A stretch of 41,195 nt of DNA. Source: Nitrospirales bacterium (GTDB lineage Bacteria; Nitrospirota; Nitrospiria; Nitrospirales; UBA8639). Shown here piece after piece: positions 26,159 to 34,204 of the stretch. Below the pieces are notes generated by a model. It was not told the origin of the DNA. It saw nothing but the letters and a program-made list of their open reading frames with translations, and ran no database searches. The number at the start of each line of letters is the position of its first letter. The stretch's first letter is position 1. Location: NCBI GenBank assembly GCA_031315915.1, contig JALDRK010000033.1, positions 1-41,195 on the forward strand. Direction: 5' to 3'. Made by a program: the position numbers and the translations under genes.

Positions 26159-27175
26159 TTATGTGGCTGATAGTAATTCTGGAGCGTATTTCTCAATACG
26201 GTGAGTTAATAATGCACCTGCATGACGACTCAAGACTTCTCGCTCTGGTTCGTTCAATTTCTTTAAATTAGTGCCGATGGAGGAAGCAAAGGTGGCATCT
26301 CCAGCCTGTTTTTCCCCTTCATGGCTATCGATCGAAAACCATAGGGGTTTCGGCCCATTTTCAGCAAGATTGCTTAATAACAATCGGCGAAACTGTAAAC
26401 CTCGAACTTGTTCCATTAATATCCCAACCGATTCGAGGAGTACTCCTGAGCCCGATTCCACCGGCATATCACTTATCGCAAAGGGTTTACCGCCATCGCT
26501 GACGATTGCATAATCTAATGCATTTCGCTTTATTCGAAGGAGCGGATTCACACCCAAGTTATCGTAGACTCCCCCATCCGTAAGGGTAATATATTCCATG
26601 CCTGCCGCCGGATACATAGAGGCGTCGATTCGTAATGGGGGAAAGACTGGTGGAAAAGCAGACGAGGCTGCAACGGCTTTTGCGATCGAGAAGGTTTCGG
26701 CCGGATGGACTCCAAGTTCATGCTCTCCCATTTCCGAAGGCTTGCCGCCTCCCGTGACAAAGAAAAAAACGTTGCCTGTCGAGAGATTTGTCGAGTTCAA
26801 ATAAAGACGTGGTCCATTTCCGAGGTCACTAAGGGTTCGTTGATCAAAAAGATCTCGATCATAACTTTCAGCGAGCTTTTCTAGTCTGGAACTAAATGGA
26901 TCCAAAATTCCACCAATTACGGAACCAATTGCAATGGATTTAGTCTTCAGGTAGCGATCAAGTCGGTCCAAGACATCTGATTGATTCCAATTGGCTGCAA
27001 GAAAAGCCCCAGCGATACTGCCTCCACTTACACAGGTCAATAGGTCCAATTTCCATAGTAAATTCATGGCCTGGAGTTTTCGAAAAACCCCAAGATGAAA
27101 GGCTGCAGCTCGAAAGCCACCACCTGAAAGAGCTAGGCCAAGACGTTTACTTTCTCCATGTAGTGTGATTGCCAT
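26159..27175 (-). CDS. Patatin-like phospholipase
   Basis: The 338-residue enzyme has the patatin oxyanion segment LALSGGGFRAAAFHLGV (15-30), nucleophile S53 in VSGGSIAG and the catalytic D200 in LTDGGVYDN. These form the Ser-Asp dyad of patatin lipases, which hydrolyse membrane phospholipids. There is no signal peptide, so it acts in the cytoplasm or is delivered by another route. AAGGAG lies 7 bases before the ATG. The coupled 87-residue gene follows and an IS3 element lies about 180 bp upstream. Cytoplasmic patatins serve as effectors in several anti-phage systems, but no nucleotide-signalling gene is adjacent here. Confidence 0.88.
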   Translation of the reverse strand: MAITLHGESKRLGLALSGGGFRAAAFHLGVFRKLQAMNLLWKLDLLTCVSGGSIAGAFLAANWNQSDVLDRLDRYLKTKSIAIGSVIGGILDPFSSRLEKLAESYDRDLFDQRTLSDLGNGPRLYLNSTNLSTGNVFFFVTGGGKPSEMGEHELGVHPAETFSIAKAVAASSAFPPVFPPLRIDASMYPAAGMEYITLTDGGVYDNLGVNPLLRIKRNALDYAIVSDGGKPFAISDMPVESGSGVLLESVGILMEQVRGLQFRRLLLSNLAENGPKPLWFSIDSHEGEKQAGDATFASSIGTNLKKLNEPEREVLSRHAGALLTHRIEKYAPELLSAT

Positions 27176-27354
27176 CGATTTTCTCCTTCCTATGAAATAA
27201 CCAAAAAAATTATGAAAGTTATCTTATGTGGTTGCCTCTCCTCGATAAATGAATGCGTCATTGGATCTGGTGATCGCAAACTTTGCCTTTCCCTCAAAGT
27301 CAATGGGGCTGAGATCCCTCAACGCCGAGTGACCAACGGCTCAGACACTACAAT
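27176..27354. other. Intergenic region between the patatin gene and the IS element
   Basis: About 180 bp with no supported gene. It presumably contains the patatin promoter and the left flank of the IS insertion. No target-site duplication could be recognised. Confidence 0.35.
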
Positions 27355-27359
27355 AGAGC

Positions 27360-27410
27360 TGGCCCCATCTTTTTGAACAACTGAATGGGCGTCGATAAGT
27401 GGATCGCTCC
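27360..27410. repeat. Left terminal inverted repeat of the IS3 element
   Basis: It shares TGGCCCCA, TGAACAA, AAGTGGAT and CGCTCC in the same order with the right end read in reverse complement. The spacing is 9 bp longer than on the right, so there has been an internal insertion or deletion. Confidence 0.75.
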
Positions 27411-27418
27411 TAGGTGAA

Positions 27419-28246
27419 TTAAGCCGCTTGGGGTTGCGGCTGGTTCTTTAAATACAGCTGATCCGGTGTTTGACCGGCCAGCGCGGCATGAGGCCGCCGA
27501 CTATTGTAAAATTGGAAATAGCGGGCGAGTCCGGCTCTGGCCACCGAGACTGACTCATAGGCCTGTAAGTAGACCTCTTCGTATTTTACTGATCGCCAGA
27601 GGCGTTCCACGAAGATATGATCCCGCCAGGCGCCTCGACCATCCATACTGAATCGAATGCCGTGAGCCTTGAGGAACCCGACAAAGACGTGACTTGTGAA
27701 CTGACTCCCTTGATCGGTATTCATGATGTCCGGTGGCCCATAGAGCCCGACGGCTTCTTCAAGCGCCTCAAGACAGAACTGGACGTCCATGGTGATGGAC
27801 AGGCGCCAAGCGAGGACGCGGCGCGTAGACCAATCGACGACGGCCACCAGATAGACAAAACCTTTGGCCAGCGGGATATAGGTGATATCCATGGCCCAGA
27901 CCTGATTCGCGCGGGTAATCGCCAGCCCCCGCAACAAATATGGATACACCTGATGGGATGGATGACGCCGTGTCGTTCTGGGCTTGCGATACAGAGCTTC
28001 AAGCCCCATGTGCTTCATCAGTGTGCTCACCTGCTTGCGCCCCACGGTCAGGCCTTCCTGTCGCAAGAGCGCCCGGAGCATCCTGGCTCCAGCAAAGGGG
28101 CACTCCAGATGTAACTGATCAATCCGAGTCATGAGGAGCTGGTCCTGTTCGGAAATCGGCGTAGGCCGATAAGAGAGACAGCTGCGACTGATCCCCAGGA
28201 CCTTCGCCTGTTTGGTGACGGGAAGTTGATGAGTGCGGTCAATCAT
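27419..28246 (-). CDS. IS3-family transposase OrfB (DDE integrase domain)
   Basis: The 275-residue catalytic half of the transposase. An N-terminal HTH_21-like region (about 40-100) leads to an rve-type integrase core with D120 (VWAMDITY), D178 (NTDQGSQF) and E214 (HIFVERLWRSVKYEEVY), the DD(35)E spacing. The end (FYNSRRPHAALAGQTPDQLY) is also typical. It starts with an ATG that overlaps the orfA stop as ATGA, so coupling by re-initiation is likely. A frameshifted OrfAB fusion is the family norm, but I saw no A-rich slippery run near the overlap. Confidence 0.95.
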   Translation of the reverse strand: MIDRTHQLPVTKQAKVLGISRSCLSYRPTPISEQDQLLMTRIDQLHLECPFAGARMLRALLRQEGLTVGRKQVSTLMKHMGLEALYRKPRTTRRHPSHQVYPYLLRGLAITRANQVWAMDITYIPLAKGFVYLVAVVDWSTRRVLAWRLSITMDVQFCLEALEEAVGLYGPPDIMNTDQGSQFTSHVFVGFLKAHGIRFSMDGRGAWRDHIFVERLWRSVKYEEVYLQAYESVSVARAGLARYFQFYNSRRPHAALAGQTPDQLYLKNQPQPQAA

Positions 28247-28545
28247 CGTTTGGCGCTCAGCACGCCCGCTTTGGTGAGCGCAGTTTCTAAAAAATCATTT
28301 TCTAAGGTCAACTCGCCAATTTTCGCATGAAGGCTTTTCACCTCAAGGGGGGCCGGAGCTGACTCGCCTCCTTCAAACACCCCAGAGGCTCGTTCCAGGA
28401 GTACGGTCTTCCATTGGGTCATTTGATTCGGATGGACATCGAAGCGTTGGGCGAGTTCCGCCACGGTCTGCTCACCCTTGATCGCGGCCAGGGCCACGTT
28501 GGCTTTAAAGGCTGGGGAATGGTTCCGCCGAGGTCGTCTGCTCAT
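28243..28545 (-). CDS. IS3-family transposase OrfA (helix-turn-helix)
   Basis: The 100-residue DNA-binding subunit has an HTH_Tnp_1 pattern in residues 8-55 (HSPAFKANVALAAIKGEQT, AELAQRFDVHPNQMTQWK). A leucine-zipper-like helix follows (SLHAKIGELTLENDFLETAL). It recognises the IS ends and regulates transposition. A GGAG ribosome site lies upstream of the ATG at 28545. Confidence 0.93.
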   Translation of the reverse strand: MSRRPRRNHSPAFKANVALAAIKGEQTVAELAQRFDVHPNQMTQWKTVLLERASGVFEGGESAPAPLEVKSLHAKIGELTLENDFLETALTKAGVLSAKR

Positions 28546-28588
28546 CGTACACTCCTTTCATCGGTGGCGGTATCATGCCACCTTTTGC

Positions 28589-28630
28589 GGAGCGTATCCA
28601 CTTTGGCCCTTGTTCAGATTCTTGGGGCCA
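28589..28630. repeat. Right terminal inverted repeat of the IS3 element
   Basis: Reverse complement of the left repeat pattern, ending TGGGGCCA. It lies upstream of orfA and probably overlaps the transposase promoter. Confidence 0.75.
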
Positions 28631-28703
28631 CCTCTGATCTTGGTATCCAAAAGGATATAAAAAGTATCTTTTTCGATACAGAGACGAAATAGGAATTAAT
28701 CGA

Positions 28704-29174
28704 ATGGGCAACTATGCCAAGAGGATTTTTGTCAGAGGACAACCATTTATAGTGTTTTGTTTATCCGTGGTCCCCTTATTGCAAAAAGTGGAAAAGTGTA
28801 TTTCTGACTTGGGTTGTAAGTTGGTGCAACGAAGGATAGCAACGAGAGCGGATTTTTTCACGATCCTGATTTTGACTCTTCTGGGCGCTTATGTCGTGTT
28901 GTCTATCACAAGACAAACTGAACCAAGAACCAGGTTGACCCTTGGAGATGATCATAAAATCCGATGCCAATTAATAGATAAACGGGAATTGGAGGCAATC
29001 GTTCAGTTGAAAATCTGGTCCGATGAGTTGAATCAGCAAATTCCGGGATGGACTTTACATCTTCGATCTCCTGCCGACGTGTGGCAAGGGATCATGTTTT
29101 CGATGGTCTCGGTTAGTATGAGGTTTCTTGGCTCCTTGGTTTTCCTGATATTGAAAAAAGATTATATGGAATGA
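28704..29174 (+). CDS. Small membrane protein of unknown function
   Basis: The 156-residue product was not recognised. A hydrophobic helix lies at about 50-68 (FTILILTLLGAYVVLSI) and a second near the C-terminus (127-150). Between them is a soluble region of about 55 residues that should face one side of the membrane. AGGA lies 8 bases before the ATG. It begins the plus-strand accessory block just outside the IS element, and a lipoprotein gene follows after 63 bp. The first 45 residues look less constrained, so the start may be later. Confidence 0.55.
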   Translation: MGNYAKRIFVRGQPFIVFCLSVVPLLQKVEKCISDLGCKLVQRRIATRADFFTILILTLLGAYVVLSITRQTEPRTRLTLGDDHKIRCQLIDKRELEAIVQLKIWSDELNQQIPGWTLHLRSPADVWQGIMFSMVSVSMRFLGSLVFLILKKDYME

Positions 29175-29237
29175 GGCTTGTCGGGAAAATGCGATTCTTA
29201 TTTTCATGCCGCATCACTCAGCCAGAAGGAGGATCCC

Positions 29238-30377
29238 ATGCCATTTATTTTTCCACACAAAATCGATTTTCTGTATCTGTTGTTAATGGTCGGACTCCTG
29301 ACAAATTGCTCCCACAAATTGGCTGAAATTCAGCAATTAGGGTCCACCGATATTGTTGTCACTGAAGCCAATGCTCGGTTGGGATATGTCCATCAGGCTG
29401 AATATGACTTCAAGAATCATCGGATTAAGGCCCAGCGAGTGTTCTGTGCCGAGCCGAGTCCCGATATTGCTGAAGCCGTACAACATGCTTTTGGTTTCGG
29501 TGTTCGAGGGGAGGGGGTACATCCATCTGGCATTAAAGCAGGGCTTGGGCTTTCGCTAACAAGCGCAGAGGCCCAGGCGGTAGCCCAATTAGGAGAACGC
29601 ATAGCCACTATTCAATTGCTGCGCGATGCGTTGTATCGAGCATGTGAGGCTTATGCCAATGGTGCTTTTAGCGAGATTACCTATGCGGTTTTATTGAGTC
29701 GGTACGATGATATGATGCTCAGCTCTCTTTTGGGGGAATTGGCTGCAGGAAATTTTGGGCGGCAATTATCCTTTATAGGGGGTACAACGATAGGAACCGC
29801 TTCCACCGATGGCAAGGTGGCACAAGCACTCAATAATGTTTTGGACGCGAAGCAAGCCGTGAACACAGCATCTGACGAGGCCCAGAAACGTATTGCCGCC
29901 GTTGATGCGGCTAAAACAGCAGGAGATACAGACACGCTTCAATCGTTGCAAATGAATTCCGAAAAAGCCAAGAGTGATCTAACGCTGGCCGAAGAATACT
30001 TAGACAATACTTTGACCACCTTAGTCCATGTGAAGGCCGAAGCCCAGCCTAAAGGGTCGGAAGCGCTACAACGAACCCCAAGTGCGGAAATGGGCAAACT
30101 ATTAAAAGAAATGCAACGAAGTTATTTGTACGATATTAATTCCGATGCACTGAAAGTGGCGTGTGTCACTGCTATGGCCCGAGAGAAACCGGGAGAACCA
30201 TCTATCCTTAGTCAGTGGTGCAGTCAAAAAGACGGTGCACTGGAAACTCTTGTGCGTGAAGAAGGAAAAATTCTTGAAATCTTGGTTTCGCGTGGCAGGG
30301 AAACCCCTATAGAGCCTTCCGGAAAGATCATGACTCAATCTCAAAGTCAGGTTAGGGCTGCCAATGGAGAGGAATAG
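29238..30377 (+). CDS. Lipoprotein with coiled-coil, unknown function
   Basis: The 379-residue product starts at 29238 after AAGGAGG. A signal segment ends in LLTNC (C24), a lipobox with an unusual Asn before the cysteine. The body includes a helical region with GLGLSLTSAEAQAVAQLGERIATIQLLRD-like helices (the stretch at about 95-130) and an Ala-rich coiled-coil at about 195-265. No enzymatic motif is visible. It may work with the membrane protein upstream. A relation to the MBL gene 175 bp downstream is possible but not shown. Confidence 0.7.
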   Translation: MPFIFPHKIDFLYLLLMVGLLTNCSHKLAEIQQLGSTDIVVTEANARLGYVHQAEYDFKNHRIKAQRVFCAEPSPDIAEAVQHAFGFGVRGEGVHPSGIKAGLGLSLTSAEAQAVAQLGERIATIQLLRDALYRACEAYANGAFSEITYAVLLSRYDDMMLSSLLGELAAGNFGRQLSFIGGTTIGTASTDGKVAQALNNVLDAKQAVNTASDEAQKRIAAVDAAKTAGDTDTLQSLQMNSEKAKSDLTLAEEYLDNTLTTLVHVKAEAQPKGSEALQRTPSAEMGKLLKEMQRSYLYDINSDALKVACVTAMAREKPGEPSILSQWCSQKDGALETLVREEGKILEILVSRGRETPIEPSGKIMTQSQSQVRAANGEE

Positions 30378-30552
30378 GGAAAAAGATTTCGTATTCTCAT
30401 GGTCCAGACCTTTTAAAAAGATCCGTGAAAGGCATAATGCGTCCGTTGAACTTTGACATTGCCTGAAGATATCGGAAGCCGGCCTTCTTGAGCAAGCTCT
30501 AAAGGTAAAATTGAAACTAACAAAAAGTCTATCGGATAGGAAAGGGATGTTT

Positions 30553-32130
30553 ATGGCGTCCATGCAAAGAATAGCGGTCGATCTGGCTCGAGTGTATCGG
30601 ACTCCTACAGGAAGTGAACTGATTACTACTTTGGCCTGGGGTGATAAGGTGCTGGTGAACAAAATTACAGCCCGATATATCGAGATCCGACTATCAACAA
30701 ACCAATGGATATCAGATGTCAGTAAAACCGAGGAACCGACCGTAGGGTACATCCGTCATTCAAAATCAAATGGGATTAAACCTAAAGATACGGTAGTCAA
30801 ACTGGACTCCCTCCCTATCCTCAAAGTGGACTTTGTAGATGTACAACAAGGTGATGGCACGGTGATTGAGTCTCCAAATGGCAAGGTGATCATCATTGAT
30901 GGAGGAGATAATCAGCTTTTTGCCAGGTATTTAGCAGGCCGATACCGAAAGAGTACTAACAAAAAGCCTAAGGAAATTGATGCTATTGTGGTCAGCCATG
31001 GGGATGCGGACCACTTCGCGGGTTTGACGAAAATTTATCATTCCGAGAAACACAAGACTCCCGCTAAGCGACTCTTTCTGCACCCGAAACGGGTTTATCA
31101 CAATGGGTTGGTTAAGCGATCGAAAAAGAATGTCAATAACAAAGCGAGAAAGGAAACCGAGCTGCTCGGAGCCACCAAACAGGTTGATGGTCGGACAATT
31201 GTGGTAGGACTAGAAACAGATCTTCTCAAAGTGCCTGATTCGGAGATGAATCGACCGTTTATGGAATGGAAAAAAACCTTAAATGCGTGGGCGAAACGGG
31301 ACCCAATTACGTTTCGTCGGTTGAGTGCAGGCGATCATGAGGCATTCGATTTTTTAGAACAGGAAAATATTTCAATCAGGGTGTTGGCCCCACTCCTGAC
31401 GAATTCTGGGTCCCTTCGGGGATTGTCATTTTTGGGAAAGCCGAAGAAAGGGCCGCGAATTGGGCATGAGTCATTGAGTGTAGCGACTGATGAATTTAAG
31501 GGTATGTCGGCCTCTCATACCATTAACGGTCATTCGATCATTCTGAAGTTGAATTACGGTGATTTTAGCTTCATGTTTTCTGGGGATTTAAATGACGAAG
31601 CCGGTAGGAATCTGGTCCGTGCTCATAAAATGGGTGTTGAAAGCCTCCAAGCAGAAGTCTTTAAAGTCCCCCATCATGGTTCAGCCGACTTTTCAGCCGC
31701 ATATCTTCGCGCCGTTTCACCGGTTATTTCCGTAGTTTCTTCAGGTGATGAAAGCGCACGAAAAGAGTATATACATCCACGAGGAACCTTACTGGGGGCG
31801 CTGGGAAGATCTTCTCGCGTGGAGGAGCCGTTGATCTTTGTCACCGAACTCGTGGCGTTTTTTAATATGGAAGGATATCTCATTCCTGAACAGCATAAAA
31901 TGAAAAATGGTGTTGCGGTGATCAAACAAGGAAAAGCCATTTTAGAAAAAAAGGCGAGGGAGCGATTTTTTGCCTTTAGCCGTACTGGTTGGGGTATTGT
32001 CAAGGTCCGGACGAATGGCAAGCGGCTGTTAGTTTATACGAATAGTGGCAATGCACGTCTTAAGGAGGTTTATGCCTACTCAATGGGTGGCGACGGTCTT
32101 CCCATTCCGGACCGTGTTGTGCAGATTTAG
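30553..32130 (+). CDS. MBL-fold metallohydrolase (ComEC-like) with a possible SH3-like N-terminus
   Basis: The 525-residue product has a short beta-rich N-terminal region (about 8-70) with the rhythm of SH3-like domains (VYRTPTGSELITTLAWGD). A metallo-beta-lactamase domain follows from about 90. Metal-binding residues are H149, D151, D153 and H154 (SHGDADH), D345 (MFSGDLNDEA) and H374 with H375 (VPHHGSADF), the pattern of ComEC/Rec2-type hydrolases. No signal peptide or membrane helices are present, unlike ComEC, so it is probably cytoplasmic. Family members cleave nucleic acids or phosphodiesters. The ATG at 30553 is set by AAAGG 7 bases upstream. The CHAT gene follows after 314 bp. Confidence 0.85.
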   Translation: MASMQRIAVDLARVYRTPTGSELITTLAWGDKVLVNKITARYIEIRLSTNQWISDVSKTEEPTVGYIRHSKSNGIKPKDTVVKLDSLPILKVDFVDVQQGDGTVIESPNGKVIIIDGGDNQLFARYLAGRYRKSTNKKPKEIDAIVVSHGDADHFAGLTKIYHSEKHKTPAKRLFLHPKRVYHNGLVKRSKKNVNNKARKETELLGATKQVDGRTIVVGLETDLLKVPDSEMNRPFMEWKKTLNAWAKRDPITFRRLSAGDHEAFDFLEQENISIRVLAPLLTNSGSLRGLSFLGKPKKGPRIGHESLSVATDEFKGMSASHTINGHSIILKLNYGDFSFMFSGDLNDEAGRNLVRAHKMGVESLQAEVFKVPHHGSADFSAAYLRAVSPVISVVSSGDESARKEYIHPRGTLLGALGRSSRVEEPLIFVTELVAFFNMEGYLIPEQHKMKNGVAVIKQGKAILEKKARERFFAFSRTGWGIVKVRTNGKRLLVYTNSGNARLKEVYAYSMGGDGLPIPDRVVQI

Positions 32131-32444
32131 GATAATTTGCCACAGAGGATTCATGCACGGACAGATAGTGTCGTTTAGGTCTCTACAATTGATGGGATTA
32201 TTGGTTCATGCAGGGGAATCAGACATGTCGACCTTTTGAGAACTGTAAAATATTAATTCGTTGAATACTCCATCCTCCTGTACCGTGGATTTTTTTATGA
32301 ATGATGAAATGTCATGGATTTTCTGGCAGCGGGATAGTCGTCACTTTTTAATTGACTTTTTTTAAAGAATTCACATCGCGTGGGTCTTTAAGATAAGAAA
32401 TACTGTTTGCAAAAGCAGATGAGAGATTTCATAGGGTAACGATA
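32131..32444. other. 314-bp gap between the first MBL gene and the CHAT gene
   Basis: No supported gene. The region is AT-rich near 32330-32400 and probably carries a promoter for the CHAT-MBL operon. A TTGACT at about 32350 lacks a matching -10 at the right distance. Confidence 0.35.
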
Positions 32445-34184
32445 ATGAACGTTCAGGAAGTCATTGTGCGGTTTGCTCGAGAAGGCACGCCTGACGATGT
32501 CGAGTTAGACCCGACACGGACATATTTGGTCAGTATCAATGGCGGACCTCGTAGTGTTTTTCGGTCGCCATGGACACAGATAGTCTTGGAGGAACGTATA
32601 GCCTCATTACGAAATACGAGTGAGGATAAGCCGGACATGAAGGCATTGAAACAAATTGGCCGAGAGCTTGGGGAAGCGGTCTATCGTATTCATGGACTCC
32701 CTGCACTGCTCCAAGCCGGCACGACCGTCTATTGGCAGCTTGATTATCCGGAATTGGCTCGAATCCCCTGGGAACTTACGACAACCGATCAACCACCCTA
32801 CCGGCATTTATTGTTGCAGGATATTGCATTTGTTCGGTGTGTGCCGGCGGCTATTCCTGATCGGCCTGTCGAGTGGCCGACTGGGCGGAACGAGAAACTG
32901 CGTTTGTTGTTTGCCTGGAGCGAGGGGGCCGGTAACGAAGTGCCGCATGAAATACATCTCAAGTCGCTTGAAAGAATTTGTAAAGACTATGATGTGTATT
33001 TTACTGCAGCGGAGGTGTCAGATTTGCAAGCGCTGCAACATCTTTGCAGTTCGGAGAGGTTTCATTTCTGCCATTTGCTCGCCCATGGAGCGAGAACGAA
33101 AAATGGAGAGTGGGGGTTACGTTTCAGGAGTGAAATCGCAAGCGGAGAGAGAATTGCGCGCACTCTTATCGCTGGGGGGACCTCTCCGGCACTTGTAACC
33201 GTCTCGGCCTGTGACTCCGCTAATGAAATGAACAACTCGTTTAGTTCCGTTGCATACTATCTTCATGTATATGGAATTCCGCTCGTCTTGGCCTCGCAGT
33301 TCCGATTGCGAAAAAACCTCTCCTCAACATCGACAGCTCGAGTCTATGAAGAACTCTTGGGCGGAGGCGATGTCTTCGGAATTGTTTCCCGATTGCGGCA
33401 ACAACTGGCTCCGGCCGACAATGAAGCGTGGGCCAATGAGGTGCTGTACTCTCGGTATCGGCAAGAGGTGCTTGAGGGCTTTTCCGTTGTTGCTCGTCAA
33501 CAAGCGGCGTTGCGTCGGGCACGATCAATCGCCAAAAATTCTTCAGAAAATATAGAAGCGGCGATTGGCGCATTGGAAAATGAATCTAAGAAACTCCTGG
33601 AACTCGTTATGAAACTGGAAAATCGACGTCCGCGCGATCGAGAAGCGCTTGCAGAAACCTATGGTCTACTTGGGAGTTTGCGACGGCGTATTGCGGAACG
33701 ACGGGCCGATCCCCCGGATCAGGAAGAGCTTCGGTCCTCATTGGCCTATTATGAGAAGGGATTTCGCGCCGATGCCAACTCGCATTTCTGCGGTATTAAT
33801 GTGGTGCATCTTTGCCTACGACTCGGTGAGCAGGAAAAGGCGGATGAGTTCATCCCTCGGGTACGGTATGCGGCCGAGAATGATGCCCGGCAGGAGGACA
33901 ACTTTTGGGCCTATGCGAGTGCCGGTGATTTGGAGGTGTATGCCGGGCGGGCAAAAGAAGCCGCTGAATGTTATCGAGAATTTGTGCGCGCAGTTGAGAA
34001 GCAACCGAGTGATAAGGATGCCAAACATGACATATTTCAGTCTTCCTATGGGCCCCTTCAGCAAATCCTCAAACAGTTTTCAGAGACGGATTTTCCGAGG
34101 CTTCATCAAGCCGCCAAAGTGGTATTAGTTGTTCTGGATAGTGCGATCTCTCGGCACTCGGAATCATCTGGCAAAAACCAGTAA
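32445..34184 (+). CDS. CHAT-domain caspase-like protease with TPR-like C-terminal region
   Basis: The 579-residue product has a CHAT (caspase HetF associated with TPR) domain at about 90-325. The dyad is H214 (CHLLAHGARTKNG) and C256 (TVSACDSAN), with the usual YPELARIPWEL motif before them and GIPLVLASQF after. Residues 345-570 are helical, with TPR-like pairs (ESLAYY/YEKGFRADANSH, then CINVVHLCLRLG and AAECYREFVRAVEK-type helices). CHAT proteases cleave proteins after activation by sensors in several bacterial defence systems, including gasdermin activation. No gasdermin was found here. The second MBL gene starts 20 bp after the stop, so both are one operon. Confidence 0.88.
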   Translation: MNVQEVIVRFAREGTPDDVELDPTRTYLVSINGGPRSVFRSPWTQIVLEERIASLRNTSEDKPDMKALKQIGRELGEAVYRIHGLPALLQAGTTVYWQLDYPELARIPWELTTTDQPPYRHLLLQDIAFVRCVPAAIPDRPVEWPTGRNEKLRLLFAWSEGAGNEVPHEIHLKSLERICKDYDVYFTAAEVSDLQALQHLCSSERFHFCHLLAHGARTKNGEWGLRFRSEIASGERIARTLIAGGTSPALVTVSACDSANEMNNSFSSVAYYLHVYGIPLVLASQFRLRKNLSSTSTARVYEELLGGGDVFGIVSRLRQQLAPADNEAWANEVLYSRYRQEVLEGFSVVARQQAALRRARSIAKNSSENIEAAIGALENESKKLLELVMKLENRRPRDREALAETYGLLGSLRRRIAERRADPPDQEELRSSLAYYEKGFRADANSHFCGINVVHLCLRLGEQEKADEFIPRVRYAAENDARQEDNFWAYASAGDLEVYAGRAKEAAECYREFVRAVEKQPSDKDAKHDIFQSSYGPLQQILKQFSETDFPRLHQAAKVVLVVLDSAISRHSESSGKNQ

Positions 34185-34204
34185 AATTAGGAGGATCTTA
34201 CATC

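Larger units (their letters stand above)
27360..28630 (-). mobile_element. IS3-family insertion sequence, about 1.27 kb, apparently intact
   Basis: The element begins TGGCCCCA and ends TGGGGCCA, the TG...CA ends of IS3 elements. It contains orfA and orfB with all expected motifs. Terminal repeats are imperfect: the outer 8 bp match exactly, and TGAACAA, AAGTGGAT and CGCTCC blocks match further in. Matching can be extended to about 27355 and 28635 with one mismatch. No 3-5 bp direct duplication is visible at either choice of ends, so exact borders are uncertain. Confidence 0.85.

Noticed and set aside
26159..27175. CBASS or similar patatin-effector defence operon
   Set aside because: No cyclase, ubiquitin-like or sensor gene lies beside the patatin; only a small unknown protein and an IS element do.
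27617..28114. 165-codon plus-strand open frame inside the IS element
   Set aside because: It is opposite orfB, whose DDE motifs are intact; shadow frame.
28636..28703. Regulatory hairpins AAAAAG/CTTTTT and GTATC/GATAC near 28657-28680
   Set aside because: Short, AT-rich and overlapping; expected by chance in such sequence.
32656..33198. 180-codon frame inside the CHAT gene
   Set aside because: Alternative frame of a gene with clear CHAT motifs; Cys/Arg-rich shadow composition.
32445..34184. CHAT-gasdermin system
   Set aside because: No adjacent protein has the size or hydrophobic pattern of a bacterial gasdermin; neighbours are MBL hydrolases.
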